Assembly: GCA_021842405.1 (NCBI GenBank)
Contig: JAKBZR010000017.1
Span: 1 to 43,898, forward strand
Source: a bacterium
Lineage (GTDB): Bacteria > Armatimonadota > Chthonomonadetes > Chthonomonadales > JAMCWF01
Length of the DNA: 43,898 bases
Direction: 5' to 3'
The notes under the pieces were generated by a model that was not told the origin of the DNA, ran no database searches, and was given only the letters and a program-made list of their open reading frames with translations. The translations under genes and the position numbers were made by a program. Positions 25,086-33,907 of this stretch are shown piece after piece. The stretch's first letter is position 1, and each line of letters begins with the position of its first letter.

Positions 25086-26249
25086 ATGAAACTTATCATA
25101 TTGTCTGGCGCAAGCGACGGAGGTATCTGTCACTACACCTATTGTTTGGCGGAAGCGCTACAGGCACAAGGAGAAGATGTAACGGTGCTTATCAATAATC
25201 TTCTACCCTACGAGCTGGCGAACCTGCCCCACAAACACAAAGTGAAAAGAGTGCTCAGCGTCGGCTTGTCACCAATAGGACGTTTGCTTATCCCACTACG
25301 CAATGCAGCCGTTCTGCTGAAAGAAGCAAACGGCACTAAGGTCATTCATTATCAATGGCCCATTGGACCGCGCAATGACAGAATTCATTGGCGCCTTCTT
25401 CACTTCGTCAATAAGCGCATCGTCTATACTGCACATGACGTGATTCCGCATGAGCCTGGAACCCCATTAGAGAAGCATACCAGGTGGCTACACCAGCAGG
25501 CGGATACGGTCATTGTGCATGGTACCGCACTAAAAAAACTGCTGATCGAAACAGCGGGGATCGCATCTGAGCGGGTTAATGCGATACCACACGGCAATTA
25601 TAATTTTGTAGCTGACCGCTATTCTAAATGGAACCGCCAAGGAGCACGCACCTCGTTTGGTTGGTCCGAAAGAGAACGAGCGATACTGTTTTTTGGCCAG
25701 ATTTTTCCTTACAAAGGATTAGACACCCTGATCGCCGCATGCGGACTGATAAAATCAAAAGAAGGGATGATCGGAGAACGGCTTCGCCTGCTCATCGCTG
25801 GGCGCCCCTCGACTCCGAAATATTGGGATGAAGCTGGCTTTACTCGTCAAATTGAGGAGGCCGGACTAAGGAATCAAACAATCTGCATAACGGAATATAT
25901 CCCGATCGAGGAACTCGCTCGTTATTTCCTGGCCGCCGACGTAGTCGCGCTACCTTATAAATCTGGTTCCCAAAGTGGTATCCTGCAGTTAGCTTATGCC
26001 TTTTCAAAACCAGTGCTGGTAACCGATGTGGGTAGTATCTCGGAAGTAGTGCAGAACGGAACCACTGGGATCATCGTGTCACCCAATGATCCCGCTGCGC
26101 TGGCTGATGCCCTGACAAGGCTCTTGATAAATCAAGAAGTAGCTTGTCGGATGGGCGCCGGCGGACGCGCGTACAGCGAAAACGAACTTTCATGGGAGAA
26201 GATTGCGAAAAAAACACAAATAATATACGACGACATGATAAAAAGGTAA
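25086..26249 (+). CDS. Glycosyltransferase family 4 (paralogue A)
   Basis: 387 aa, GT-B. N-terminus MKLIILSGASDGGICHYTYC; donor-binding half with LFFGQIFPYKGLDTLIAACG (about 200), VVALPYKSGSQSGILQLAYAFSKP (about 283-306) and VTDVGSISEVVQNGTTGIIV. Likely cytosolic or membrane-associated sugar transfer in glycan assembly. Equal in length to the gene at 27296 and similar throughout, so the two are paralogues; the sulfotransferase gene lies between them. The start has GAGGTAG about 11 bases upstream. Confidence 0.9.
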   Translation: MKLIILSGASDGGICHYTYCLAEALQAQGEDVTVLINNLLPYELANLPHKHKVKRVLSVGLSPIGRLLIPLRNAAVLLKEANGTKVIHYQWPIGPRNDRIHWRLLHFVNKRIVYTAHDVIPHEPGTPLEKHTRWLHQQADTVIVHGTALKKLLIETAGIASERVNAIPHGNYNFVADRYSKWNRQGARTSFGWSERERAILFFGQIFPYKGLDTLIAACGLIKSKEGMIGERLRLLIAGRPSTPKYWDEAGFTRQIEEAGLRNQTICITEYIPIEELARYFLAADVVALPYKSGSQSGILQLAYAFSKPVLVTDVGSISEVVQNGTTGIIVSPNDPAALADALTRLLINQEVACRMGAGGRAYSENELSWEKIAKKTQIIYDDMIKR

Positions 26250-26267
26250 TGTCAGAAGGAGATAACA

Positions 26268-27254
26268 ATGCCAGATAAATTCGTCTCGACTAATGCCAGT
26301 GAACCCAACTATCAGATACGACCAAGGGCGCCATGGACCTACAATGTAGGTCTGGTGTTTCTGGTTGGTTGCCCACGTAGCGGCACCACCTGGTTACAGG
26401 CAATGTTCGCTTCACATCCTGATATTTATACTGGAGTAGAAACCGGTTTTTTTGTTGCTTTTTCGGAGGTCGATAAAAGGCTATATTTAAATAATCAAGA
26501 TAAAGATGATATTTCTTCTTGGTCTACATATTGGAATGATTCATATTTTTATTATGTTTTGAGAGACCTATTCTGGACCACCGTTTCTGCTTTGCCGGCT
26601 CCTCCCGGCGGTCCAAAATTATTCCTGGAAAAGACCCCTGACCACTGCCTATACGGCAAACTAATTTTAAAAACATTTCCAGAGGCCAGGTTCATTAATT
26701 TGATTCGTGACGGTCGAGCGGTTGTGGCATCGCATTTAAGAAGTGCGAGAGGATGGGGAGAAAAATGGTTTTCAGGAAACACAGACCAAGCACTCGAACA
26801 TTGGATCGAATGTGTTTACGCCGGCCGATTGATTCGTACACAGGTAAGTGATCCAGCCCAATACATTGAATTGAAGTACGAGGAGCTTCGCGAAAATCCG
26901 TATAAGCACTTAAGCGAGCTTTTTCGATGGCTGAACCTATCTTATGATGAGGCAATGGTTTCAGAAATTATCAGCCATAATTCAATCGAAAATATGAAAA
27001 AATCGGCACAATTATTTCCTTCGATTGCCAAGCCGAATGATAGCTTAAAATCACCGAAAGGTTTCATCGGTTCTGCCTCTTATAAGCCGGGTGATTTCCA
27101 TTTGACCAGGATGCAAAGATTGAAGGTGGAGGCATACGCCGGCAATTTATTGATGGAGTTGGGTTACCCGGTTCCAAGAAGACAATTGAAAACTTTTATT
27201 AAATTTGTCACATCCTCCCGGGCAAGGAAGCTGCTAGGGCTTCCCCCCCTTTAA
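26268..27254 (+). CDS. Sulfotransferase family protein (PAPS-dependent)
   Basis: 328 aa. The 5'-phosphosulfate loop GCPRSGTTWLQ is at residues 34-44 and the 3'-phosphate motif IRDGRAVVASHLRS starts near 145; both belong to the PAPS-binding sulfotransferase fold (Sulfotransfer_3 type). It would transfer sulfate from PAPS to a hydroxyl, probably on the glycan made by the flanking GT4 enzymes. AGAAGGAG about 8 bases before the ATG, 18 bp after the preceding gene. Clearly AT-richer than its neighbours, which hints at separate acquisition. No PAPS synthesis genes lie nearby. A peptide or lipid substrate cannot be excluded. Confidence 0.87.
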   Translation: MPDKFVSTNASEPNYQIRPRAPWTYNVGLVFLVGCPRSGTTWLQAMFASHPDIYTGVETGFFVAFSEVDKRLYLNNQDKDDISSWSTYWNDSYFYYVLRDLFWTTVSALPAPPGGPKLFLEKTPDHCLYGKLILKTFPEARFINLIRDGRAVVASHLRSARGWGEKWFSGNTDQALEHWIECVYAGRLIRTQVSDPAQYIELKYEELRENPYKHLSELFRWLNLSYDEAMVSEIISHNSIENMKKSAQLFPSIAKPNDSLKSPKGFIGSASYKPGDFHLTRMQRLKVEAYAGNLLMELGYPVPRRQLKTFIKFVTSSRARKLLGLPPL

Positions 27255-27295
27255 TCTACAATGAACATTGTTGTTTGGTTATATAGGTTGATGAG

Positions 27296-28459
27296 ATGAG
27301 AGTACTTCTGGTGAATTGGCAAACTGAAGGCGGTATATGTCATTATACTTATTGCCTTGCCGATGCATTGAGTGAATTTGGGGATCGGCCGACTGTTTTA
27401 ACCCGCAGCAACACTCCCTATGAACTGGAATTTATGCCCCATCACCACATGGTCATTAAAAAACTCCATGTTGCCATAATGGTGAAGAAATCGGAACGAA
27501 TAAGCTCGTTTTTCAATAATATCCAAAGTATATTGAAAGAGACTACGCATTATGACATCGTGCATTTTCAATGCCCGATCGGCCCCCGGACCGATCATTG
27601 GATATGGAAATCAATCCGACTGCTCAAGCGACCGGTGATTTATACGGTACATGATGCCGTGCCCCATGAAAGCTATAATCCGATGGAGCAGCATACCGGC
27701 GAGCTAGCCCGCCAGGCGGATATTGTAATCACCCATGGCGAGAGGCTTAAAGAGACCCTCATTCAAGTTCATAAGGTTCCCTCCGGCAAGATACGGATCG
27801 TTCCACTTGGCAATTACATTTTTATTGAAAACTTATTTCATCAGTGGAATCGTCAAAATGCGCGGGAGTCCTTCGACCTGTCCGATCAAGAACAATGTCT
27901 GCTTTTCTTCGGCTATGTGCGGCCATATAAGGGATTGGATACGCTGATTGAGGCCTGCCGCATAATTAAAGAGAGGCGCCCGGATATCGGGCCGAGGATG
28001 AGGCTGCTCATTGGCGGCACCGATCCCTGGAATTATTGGGAAAGCGGCAATTACGAGAAACAGATCGAAGAATCGGGATTAACGAACCAAACCAAGCGGC
28101 TGATCGAATACATACCGCTGGATGACATCGGGCGTTATTTCCACGCCGCCGACGTGGTGGCGCTGCCTTACAAGTGGGGATCTCAAAGCGCGGTGTTGCA
28201 GCTTGCCTACGCTTTTTCCAAGCCGGCGGTGGTGACCGATGTGGGCAGCATATCGGAAGCGGTTCAAAATGGGGTTACCGGACTCGTCGTGCCGCCGAGC
28301 GATCCCCAATCGCTGGCCGATGCCTTAATTCAGCTTCTGAGCGATCCGGCGCGGGCGGAAGAAATCGGGAAGGCCGGTCGCCGCTACGCCGAGACCGAGC
28401 TTTCCTGGCGGAAGATTGCCGAGCAGACGCATGATATTTACACCGGCTTGCTGCGATGA
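27296..28459 (+). CDS. Glycosyltransferase family 4 (paralogue B)
   Basis: 387 aa, GT-B fold, paralogue of 25086: MRVLLVNWQTEGGICHYTYC, LFFGYVRPYKGLDTLIEACR, VVALPYKWGSQSAVLQLAYA and VTDVGSISEAVQNGVTGLVV align one to one. It ends the glycan locus. GC content rises towards the 3' half, unlike paralogue A, so the copies are not fresh. Donor and acceptor unknown. Confidence 0.9.
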   Translation: MRVLLVNWQTEGGICHYTYCLADALSEFGDRPTVLTRSNTPYELEFMPHHHMVIKKLHVAIMVKKSERISSFFNNIQSILKETTHYDIVHFQCPIGPRTDHWIWKSIRLLKRPVIYTVHDAVPHESYNPMEQHTGELARQADIVITHGERLKETLIQVHKVPSGKIRIVPLGNYIFIENLFHQWNRQNARESFDLSDQEQCLLFFGYVRPYKGLDTLIEACRIIKERRPDIGPRMRLLIGGTDPWNYWESGNYEKQIEESGLTNQTKRLIEYIPLDDIGRYFHAADVVALPYKWGSQSAVLQLAYAFSKPAVVTDVGSISEAVQNGVTGLVVPPSDPQSLADALIQLLSDPARAEEIGKAGRRYAETELSWRKIAEQTHDIYTGLLR

Positions 28460-28819
28460 ATGCCTCCCGCTCGACCCCCCCCGCCTTTGACACCAGCGAC
28501 CATCTTCTGCCATATTAAAGTGATGGGTTGGCGACGGGAATCCACCGCCGGGGGCCGACACGTCATTGGGTAGAATCCGACGCTTAGCAGGATGTTGAAT
28601 AATACTAAAGCATCTACCGATTCGTCATTCCGGGGCCGCGAAGCGGAACCCGGAATCCAGAACATCAGGGTACCTACCTTCCGACAGGCAAGGAGATGGA
28701 TTCCCGCCATCCACTCCACTGGAGTGGAGCCATGCGGGAATGACGAAGCGGCGGGCTTCAGCGACTTTTTCAACCACTTCTTAGAGCGGAAACCGTATGG
28801 CTTCTCAGGAAGGCGATCA
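28460..28819. other. Intergenic region with palindromic dispersed repeats
   Basis: No gene before the nucleotidyltransferase ATG. Contains TCATTCCGGGGCCGCGAAGC...CCCGGAATCCAG (about 28622-28661), and at 28699-28740 the exact inverse of 8091-8132. The flank GACTTTTTCAACCACTTCTT (28763-28782) is loosely shared with 8040-8062. Confidence 0.75.
28699..28740 (-). repeat. 42-bp palindromic repeat, inverse copy of 8091
   Basis: ATTCCCGCCATCCACTCCAC at the left and GCCATGCGGGAAT at the right; the exact reverse complement of 8091-8132. Confidence 0.85.
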
Positions 28820-29140
28820 ATGGAAATGAATGAAACGTTGGTGCAAGAGATCGTTCGGCGCGTCTTAAGCGCAGCGCGCCCCGATCAAATTATCCTCTTT
28901 GGATCGGCCGCAAACGGTGAGATGACCCCCGACAGCGACATTGACCTCCTCATTATCGAGCCGGACCCCGGCGACCGCCGCAAAGAGTACGTCCGCATTC
29001 GCCAAGCATTACGGGGTATGGGCTATCCCTTCGACATAATCTTGATCTCCACCCAATGGTTCGAGGAGAGTAAAAACGTGGTCGGGGGTATCGCCTATCC
29101 AGCGGACAAATACGGGAAAGTGATCTATGAGGCCGGATAA
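28820..29140 (+). CDS. MNT-type nucleotidyltransferase domain protein (minimal NTase)
   Basis: 106 aa. IILFGSAANGEMTPDSDIDLLII has the NTase signature GS-x7-9-SD-x-D with catalytic Asp pair (about residues 39-42), and PFDIILISTQWFEE supplies the third acidic position. This is the MNT family, normally the antitoxin half of HEPN/MNT pairs, where it adds AMP to the HEPN toxin. No HEPN gene is adjacent: upstream is repeat sequence, and the next gene is convergent, 7 bp away. ATG 28820 has AGGAAGG upstream; a longer frame from 28592 runs through repeats and is rejected. Confidence 0.85.
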   Translation: MEMNETLVQEIVRRVLSAARPDQIILFGSAANGEMTPDSDIDLLIIEPDPGDRRKEYVRIRQALRGMGYPFDIILISTQWFEESKNVVGGIAYPADKYGKVIYEAG

Positions 29141-29147
29141 AGACGGC

Positions 29148-30020
29148 TCAGTGCAGCAGGATTTCGCGGAGGTTGCCGCGGAGGGCCAGGTTCCGCAGCT
29201 TGCGGATCGCCTGCGCCTCAATCTGGCGGACTCGCTCGCGGGAGAGATTCAAATCGGCCCCGATCTCCTGTAGCGGCTTCAAATCGGCGCCGCCGATGCC
29301 GAGCCGCTTCGTGAGCACCTCGCGCTCGCGGGGGGAGAGATGGGCCAGCAGATTGTCCAGCGTGGCGCCCAGCTCATGCCGGAACAGCTCCTGCTCCGGG
29401 TCGGAGACCGATTCGTCGCACAGCAATGAGCCGAGGTTGGCGCTCCGCTCGCAGCCGACCAGCTTATCCAGCGAGACCATATCCTGACCGGCCTGCATGA
29501 GGGCGATCAGTCGGGCCGGCTTCAGTCCCATCACCGCGGCCAGCCTTTCCAGCGATACCTCGTCGCCGCTCTGCCGGGCCATCTCCGCTCGAATTCGCTC
29601 CGCCTTGCGCAGCGTCTCCGAGATGTAGGAGGGCACCCGGATGGTGTGGGCGTTATTGTCAATGGCGCGGCCGATCGCCTGCCGGATCCAGTGGATGGCG
29701 TAGGTGCTGAAGCGGCAGCCGATCTGGGGGTTGAAGCGCTCGGCGGCGGTCATCAGGCCGATGGCGCCCTCCTGCACCAGGTCATCATACGAAAGCTGCG
29801 CGCTGTGATATCGTCGCGCCACGCTGAGCACCAGCCTCATGTTGCACTCCACCAGTCGGTTGACGGCCTCCGTGTCGCCCCGTTGGATGCGCTCGGCCAG
29901 CCGGATCTCCTCTTCGGCGGTGAGCAGCCGGTAGCGCCAGGAGTGAGGCAAGGCGCCGCTCTCGGTCATAGACAGATTGGCCGGTTTATAGTTTAAGCGG
30001 CCGACATTAGAGACCTTCAT
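29148..30020 (-). CDS. RNA polymerase sigma-70 factor, group 2 (RpoD/RpoS-like)
   Basis: 290 aa. Region 1.2 (TAEEEIRLAERIQRGD), region 2 with NMRLVLSVARRYHSAQLSYDDLVQEGAIG (core binding) and RFSTYAIHWIRQAIGRAI (2.4, -10 recognition), region 3 (LERLAAVMGLKPARL), and region 4 with LSPREREVLTKRLGI and LNLSRERVRQIEAQAIRKLR (helix-turn-helix, -35). No region 1.1 or long NCR, so it is a secondary rather than the primary sigma factor. It directs RNA polymerase to promoters close to the housekeeping type. GAGGTGG about 7 bases before the ATG. Convergent with the MNT gene. Confidence 0.92.
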   Translation of the reverse strand: MKVSNVGRLNYKPANLSMTESGALPHSWRYRLLTAEEEIRLAERIQRGDTEAVNRLVECNMRLVLSVARRYHSAQLSYDDLVQEGAIGLMTAAERFNPQIGCRFSTYAIHWIRQAIGRAIDNNAHTIRVPSYISETLRKAERIRAEMARQSGDEVSLERLAAVMGLKPARLIALMQAGQDMVSLDKLVGCERSANLGSLLCDESVSDPEQELFRHELGATLDNLLAHLSPREREVLTKRLGIGGADLKPLQEIGADLNLSRERVRQIEAQAIRKLRNLALRGNLREILLH

Positions 30021-30058
30021 CGTTTAGCCACCTCAAAAGCACTTCTTTTCAATTTACC

Positions 30059-30150
30059 AGTAATCCCCCCCACCCTGGCCCTCCCCCGTTTACGGGGGAG
30101 GGTTAGGGTGGGGGTCGAACGAAAATCACTCCCACAGAACTGAACTCTTT
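30059..30150. repeat. MITE-like element (copy g), right part
   Basis: C-rich/G-rich hairpin followed by GAAAATCACTCCCACAGAAC and TGAACTCTTT. The left inverted repeat is not seen. Confidence 0.75.
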
Positions 30151-30167
30151 CTTCCTAAATCTTCTGC

Positions 30168-30196
30168 TTGCACGAACCGTGCCATTCTGTTATAAT
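30168..30196 (+). promoter_or_regulatory. Sigma-70 promoter
   Basis: TTGCAC (30168-30173), 17-bp spacer, TATAAT (30191-30196). It begins 18 bp after the element end and argues that the coding region downstream starts well after 30203. Confidence 0.7.
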
Positions 30197-30311
30197 GACG
30201 CCGGTAATTATGCCGGTTCACGTGATGATTATGCGCTTCATCTCGTGGAATTTTTTAAATGGAAACGCGGCCTCGATGCCAATAAAACCGTTCCGGAGGA
30301 ACCACCCGACT

Positions 30312-32378
30312 ATGCGCCGAAAATATTTGATCGTTCAGATCGTGATCGCATCATTTCTCGCTCAGCTCAATCCACAAACCATCAAGGCGGAAACCAACAT
30401 GCCCGAGCAACCCTTTACCGTAACCTGTTACCCCTTTCGTCAGGATATCTCGAATCAGTATGGGACGGCGGACGGAGTGCCGTCCGGCGCGATTGACCGA
30501 ATACTGGTCATCGGCAGCGTGGTGTACGCGGTCTCCAGCAGCGGGATCGCCACCTGGAACGGCAGCCACTGGGAAAAGGTCGGCTCGCTTCCCCAAACCA
30601 GCGAAGGCAGCTATCAAATCGGCGCCGACGGGCGCTCCCTGACGGTGACGGAGGTCGGCAGTCAAATTCAAACCTGGCCGGCGCCGCATGGAGTCCGGCT
30701 GCTTTGCGCGATAAAAAGCGGAGACGGGAGCGTATTGGTTGGCGCCAGCGATGGGCTCTACCGTTACCGGGAAGGCAAGGCGACCAAGGTGGACAACTCG
30801 CCCGGCTTGCCGGTGCATGCGCTGGCGGAAGATCGCTGGGGCCAGACCTGGGTCGGCACATCGAAGGGGCTCTATTTAAATGCGGGTAAGGGCTGGCAGC
30901 TTTTTGAGGGGCGGACGGCGGCCCCGATCCGCGATGTGCGGTGTATCGCTCAGGGCGCGGATGGGTCGGTGTGGATCGGCGGACCGGAGGGAGCCGCCCG
31001 GCTGAAGCGGGGAAGCTGGCGCTACTACGCCGGCCGCCGCTGGCTGGGGGATAACGACGTTCATGCCATCGGGGTGGATCCGAATGGAGACGCCTGGATC
31101 GGCACCGATACCGGCGTTTCCAACATCCAGTATCGGACGATGACGCTGGAGCAGAAGGCCGCCCACTATGAAAAGATCACCGCCGAGCGCCACAATCGGC
31201 GCGGATACGTGGCGTCTTGCGTGCTCAATAAGCCGGGCGACCTTTCCAGCTTCGAGTATGAGGCCACCGATAACGACGGCTTATGGACTTCGCTCTATGT
31301 GGCGGCCGAATCGTTCCGTTATGCGGCCACCAAAGACCCGCAGGCGAAGGAGCTGGCGACCAAATCAATGAACGCGATGCTCTACCTGCTGAAGGTGACC
31401 GGAATGCCCGGCTTCATGGCGAGGGCGGAGGTTACCAAGAATGAGCACTGCGTGGGTTACGACCTGACCGATCCGAACTGGAATCACCCCAGCCCGCTGA
31501 ACCCGAACGTCTACTGGAAAGATGACACCTCATCCGACGAGGTGGACGGCCACTACTTTGCCTGGTACGTCTACTACGACCTGGTCGCCGATGCAAAAGA
31601 GAAAAAGGAGATTCAGGACGCTTGCCGGGCGGTCACCAATAATATTTTGGATCATGACTACCAGCTTATCGGTCCCAGCGGCAAGCGCACGACCTGGGGA
31701 TTTTGGGATCCGGCCACCTTGAACCATGACCCCAACCATCGTTCGGAGCGCGGGTTGAACGCGCTGGAGATCCTCTCGCACCTGAAGGTGGCCATCCATA
31801 TCTGCGGCGATCAAAAGTTCAAGCAGGCCTATCGCGAGCTGATCGAACGGTATCACTACGCATTGAACACGATTGATCAGAAAATACTGCCGCCCATCGG
31901 CGACGACAACCACTCCGACGACGAGCTGGCGGCCGTTGCCTATTATCCCCTGCTTATGCTGGAGCATGACCCCCAGTTGCGAGCGATCTACTTGGCCAGC
32001 GCCCGCCGAACGTTCCGCATCGTCAAACCGGAGCATTCACCATTTCATGATTTCATTTACGGCGCAATCACCGGCAACTCATGCGATATTGAGAGCGGAT
32101 TGCGCTGGTTACAGCGAGCGCCTTGGGATTTACGGACATGGACAATGACCAACAGCCATCGCGCCGACATCACGATCAATAAAATGGCGAGCCGGTCCGG
32201 CGCTATTCAATCAACGGAAGCCCTGTGGCCCAGCGAGCGCGTCATCCAGAAGTGGAACAGCAATCCCTATGAGCTGGACGGCGGGAACGATGGTCGGGGA
32301 GAAGAGGATGGCGCCTTTTACCTATTGCCTTACTGGTTAGGCCGCTACGCCGACCTGTTTACGGAAGCCAGTCGGTAG
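30312..32378 (+). CDS. Exported beta-propeller plus helical-toroid protein
   Basis: 688 aa. Signal peptide MRRKYLIVQIVIASFLAQLN, then two-component-regulator-type propeller repeats to about residue 300 (VVYAVSSSGIATWNG, GQTWVGTSKGLYLNAG, GSVWIGGPEGAARL, GDAWIGTDTGVSNIQ). From about 340 to the end comes an alpha-rich domain with (alpha/alpha)6-toroid character (NDGLWTSLYVAAESFRYAAT, ERGLNALEILSHLKVAIHIC, HSDDELAAVAYYPLLMLEHD), as in several glycosidases and lyases. No histidine kinase follows. ATG 30312 is chosen because the promoter lies at 30168-30196 and the earlier frame has no signal peptide at its start; GGAGGA is 11 bases upstream. Function unknown, perhaps carbohydrate-related. Confidence 0.75.
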   Translation: MRRKYLIVQIVIASFLAQLNPQTIKAETNMPEQPFTVTCYPFRQDISNQYGTADGVPSGAIDRILVIGSVVYAVSSSGIATWNGSHWEKVGSLPQTSEGSYQIGADGRSLTVTEVGSQIQTWPAPHGVRLLCAIKSGDGSVLVGASDGLYRYREGKATKVDNSPGLPVHALAEDRWGQTWVGTSKGLYLNAGKGWQLFEGRTAAPIRDVRCIAQGADGSVWIGGPEGAARLKRGSWRYYAGRRWLGDNDVHAIGVDPNGDAWIGTDTGVSNIQYRTMTLEQKAAHYEKITAERHNRRGYVASCVLNKPGDLSSFEYEATDNDGLWTSLYVAAESFRYAATKDPQAKELATKSMNAMLYLLKVTGMPGFMARAEVTKNEHCVGYDLTDPNWNHPSPLNPNVYWKDDTSSDEVDGHYFAWYVYYDLVADAKEKKEIQDACRAVTNNILDHDYQLIGPSGKRTTWGFWDPATLNHDPNHRSERGLNALEILSHLKVAIHICGDQKFKQAYRELIERYHYALNTIDQKILPPIGDDNHSDDELAAVAYYPLLMLEHDPQLRAIYLASARRTFRIVKPEHSPFHDFIYGAITGNSCDIESGLRWLQRAPWDLRTWTMTNSHRADITINKMASRSGAIQSTEALWPSERVIQKWNSNPYELDGGNDGRGEEDGAFYLLPYWLGRYADLFTEASR

Positions 32379-32696
32379 ATCGGCTGATTGATGGCGTACC
32401 TTGTGGCGTTCACTCGGCCGGCGGTGAGCGGCATAAACCAAGCGGGATGATAGACGTGACCGGTTATTTCGGCGAAGAAGGCCAGGTAAATAGGTAATAG
32501 TCAGGCCAACCTGCAAGTACCTGCCTGCCATCTTCGTCCACGACGAACCATTGACTGCGTCTTTATTATCTCAACGCACCGGCGCCGTACAGGCACGGAA
32601 TTCCGGTGGTAGGGGCACGGCATGCCGTGCCCCAAGGCTTTTCTCCGACAAATGGGGTGTAACCCAAGCCCCCTTCCCCTAGTAAGAAGTTGGTAA
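32379..32696. other. Intergenic region with a 22-bp perfect palindrome
   Basis: No gene recognised. GGGGCACGGCATGCCGTGCCCC-type palindrome at 32612-32633 (11-bp arms); a decayed relative is at about 6426-6445. The rest shows no clear structure. Confidence 0.65.
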
Positions 32697-32895
32697 GAGT
32701 TCAGTTCTCAGGGAGTGATTTTCGTTCGCCCCCACCCCAGCCATCCCCGCAAGCGGAGAGGGAGTGGGAGTTTAGCGGCGGTGCTTTTATCTCGCCCCCC
32801 AGTCCCTCTTAATCCCCTCCCCCGTTTACGGGGGAGGGTTAGGGTGGGGGGGCATCCAATATGGTCGTAAATGATTCCCACAGAACTGAACTCTT
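32697..32895. repeat. MITE-like element (copy h), complete
   Basis: With flanking bases the ends read GTAAGAGTTCAGTTCTCAGG and CCCACAGAACTGAACTCTTAC, a perfect 12-bp inverted terminus extending imperfectly further in. The interior matches 1650-1850. Confidence 0.85.
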
Positions 32896-32980
32896 ACTGA
32901 AATTCCGATTTCTTGACTCGGTAAACGCGGGTAGGTATACTTCAAAAATTGTGGAGACTGATAGCGCCAGGTGGAATTTC

Positions 32981-33907
32981 ATGCCGGACCCCAATCACCT
33001 TTGGAACGTGCCGGCGACGCTATTGAGCGGGCAGTGCTTTCGCTGGTGCAGGTCACCGGATGGGGAGTGGTACCATGTTGCCGGTGATACTGTCATCGGG
33101 TTAGTACCGGTGGCAGGTGGGGTGCGCTGGCAAACCTTTCCATTGGCCGATCAGTGGGAAAAGGTGACGCGGGCTTTCCGACTTGAAGTGAATCTCGATG
33201 ATTTGTACCACCAATGGGCAACCTCTTCCACCGAAATCGCTGCTGCAGTCGCGGCCTACCGGGGCATGCGGGTGATGCGACAGGAGACGATAGAGGTGTT
33301 TTTTGCGTTTTTATGCGCCTCCTGCAATACCATCGTGAAAATCCAGCGCTCGGTAAGATGGCTGGCTACTCGATATGGTTATCCGATTTGCACGATCAAC
33401 GGGTTGACCTTCCACCGGTTCCCCGATGCCCGAGCGCTCGCTGAAGCCTCGGAGGAGGAGCTTCGCGCGGCGCGGTGGGGGTTCCGGGCGCCCCGTGTCA
33501 TTGAGCTGGCGCAGATGATCGCCGACTTCCCCGACGACTGGTTTCATCAACTGTCGCAAATTGAGTATCAAGAAGCTCGCCAGCAGTTAGTCGCCCTCTT
33601 CGGCATCGGACTGAAGATTGCCGACTGTATCTGCCTCTTCGGGTTGGGACACGATGAGGCGGCTCCAATTGATACGCATACCCGGCGTGCGGCGGAGCGG
33701 CTGATTTCCGGCTCGATGCCGCGCACCTTAACCATCAACCACTATGAACGGCTAGCTGAAACGATGCGCCGGCTGTTTTGCCGCCCCGGTTGGGCACAGC
33801 AGTATTTTTTTGCGGAAGCGGTGCTCAGTCCTGCGGCGTTAATTAACCCCAATTCCGCAGTGTCCGAACAAATGATTTTACCCGAAGCGAGGAGACTGGC
33901 TGGATGA
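32981..33907 (+). CDS. 8-oxoguanine DNA glycosylase/AP lyase, OGG1 type
   Basis: 308 aa. The opening WNVPATLLSGQCFRWCRSPD is the OGG1 N-terminal domain signature. The HhH-GPD motif is LFGIGLKIADCICLFGLGHD (about 207-226), with the catalytic Lys in LKIADC, followed by the Asp in APIDTHTRR. It removes 8-oxoguanine from DNA and can nick the strand. The start at 32981 fits the family; the frame extends 40 codons further up, into the MITE-like element. Its stop overlaps the cysS start by 4 bases (ATGA), so the two are translationally coupled. Confidence 0.9.
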   Translation: MPDPNHLWNVPATLLSGQCFRWCRSPDGEWYHVAGDTVIGLVPVAGGVRWQTFPLADQWEKVTRAFRLEVNLDDLYHQWATSSTEIAAAVAAYRGMRVMRQETIEVFFAFLCASCNTIVKIQRSVRWLATRYGYPICTINGLTFHRFPDARALAEASEEELRAARWGFRAPRVIELAQMIADFPDDWFHQLSQIEYQEARQQLVALFGIGLKIADCICLFGLGHDEAAPIDTHTRRAAERLISGSMPRTLTINHYERLAETMRRLFCRPGWAQQYFFAEAVLSPAALINPNSAVSEQMILPEARRLAG

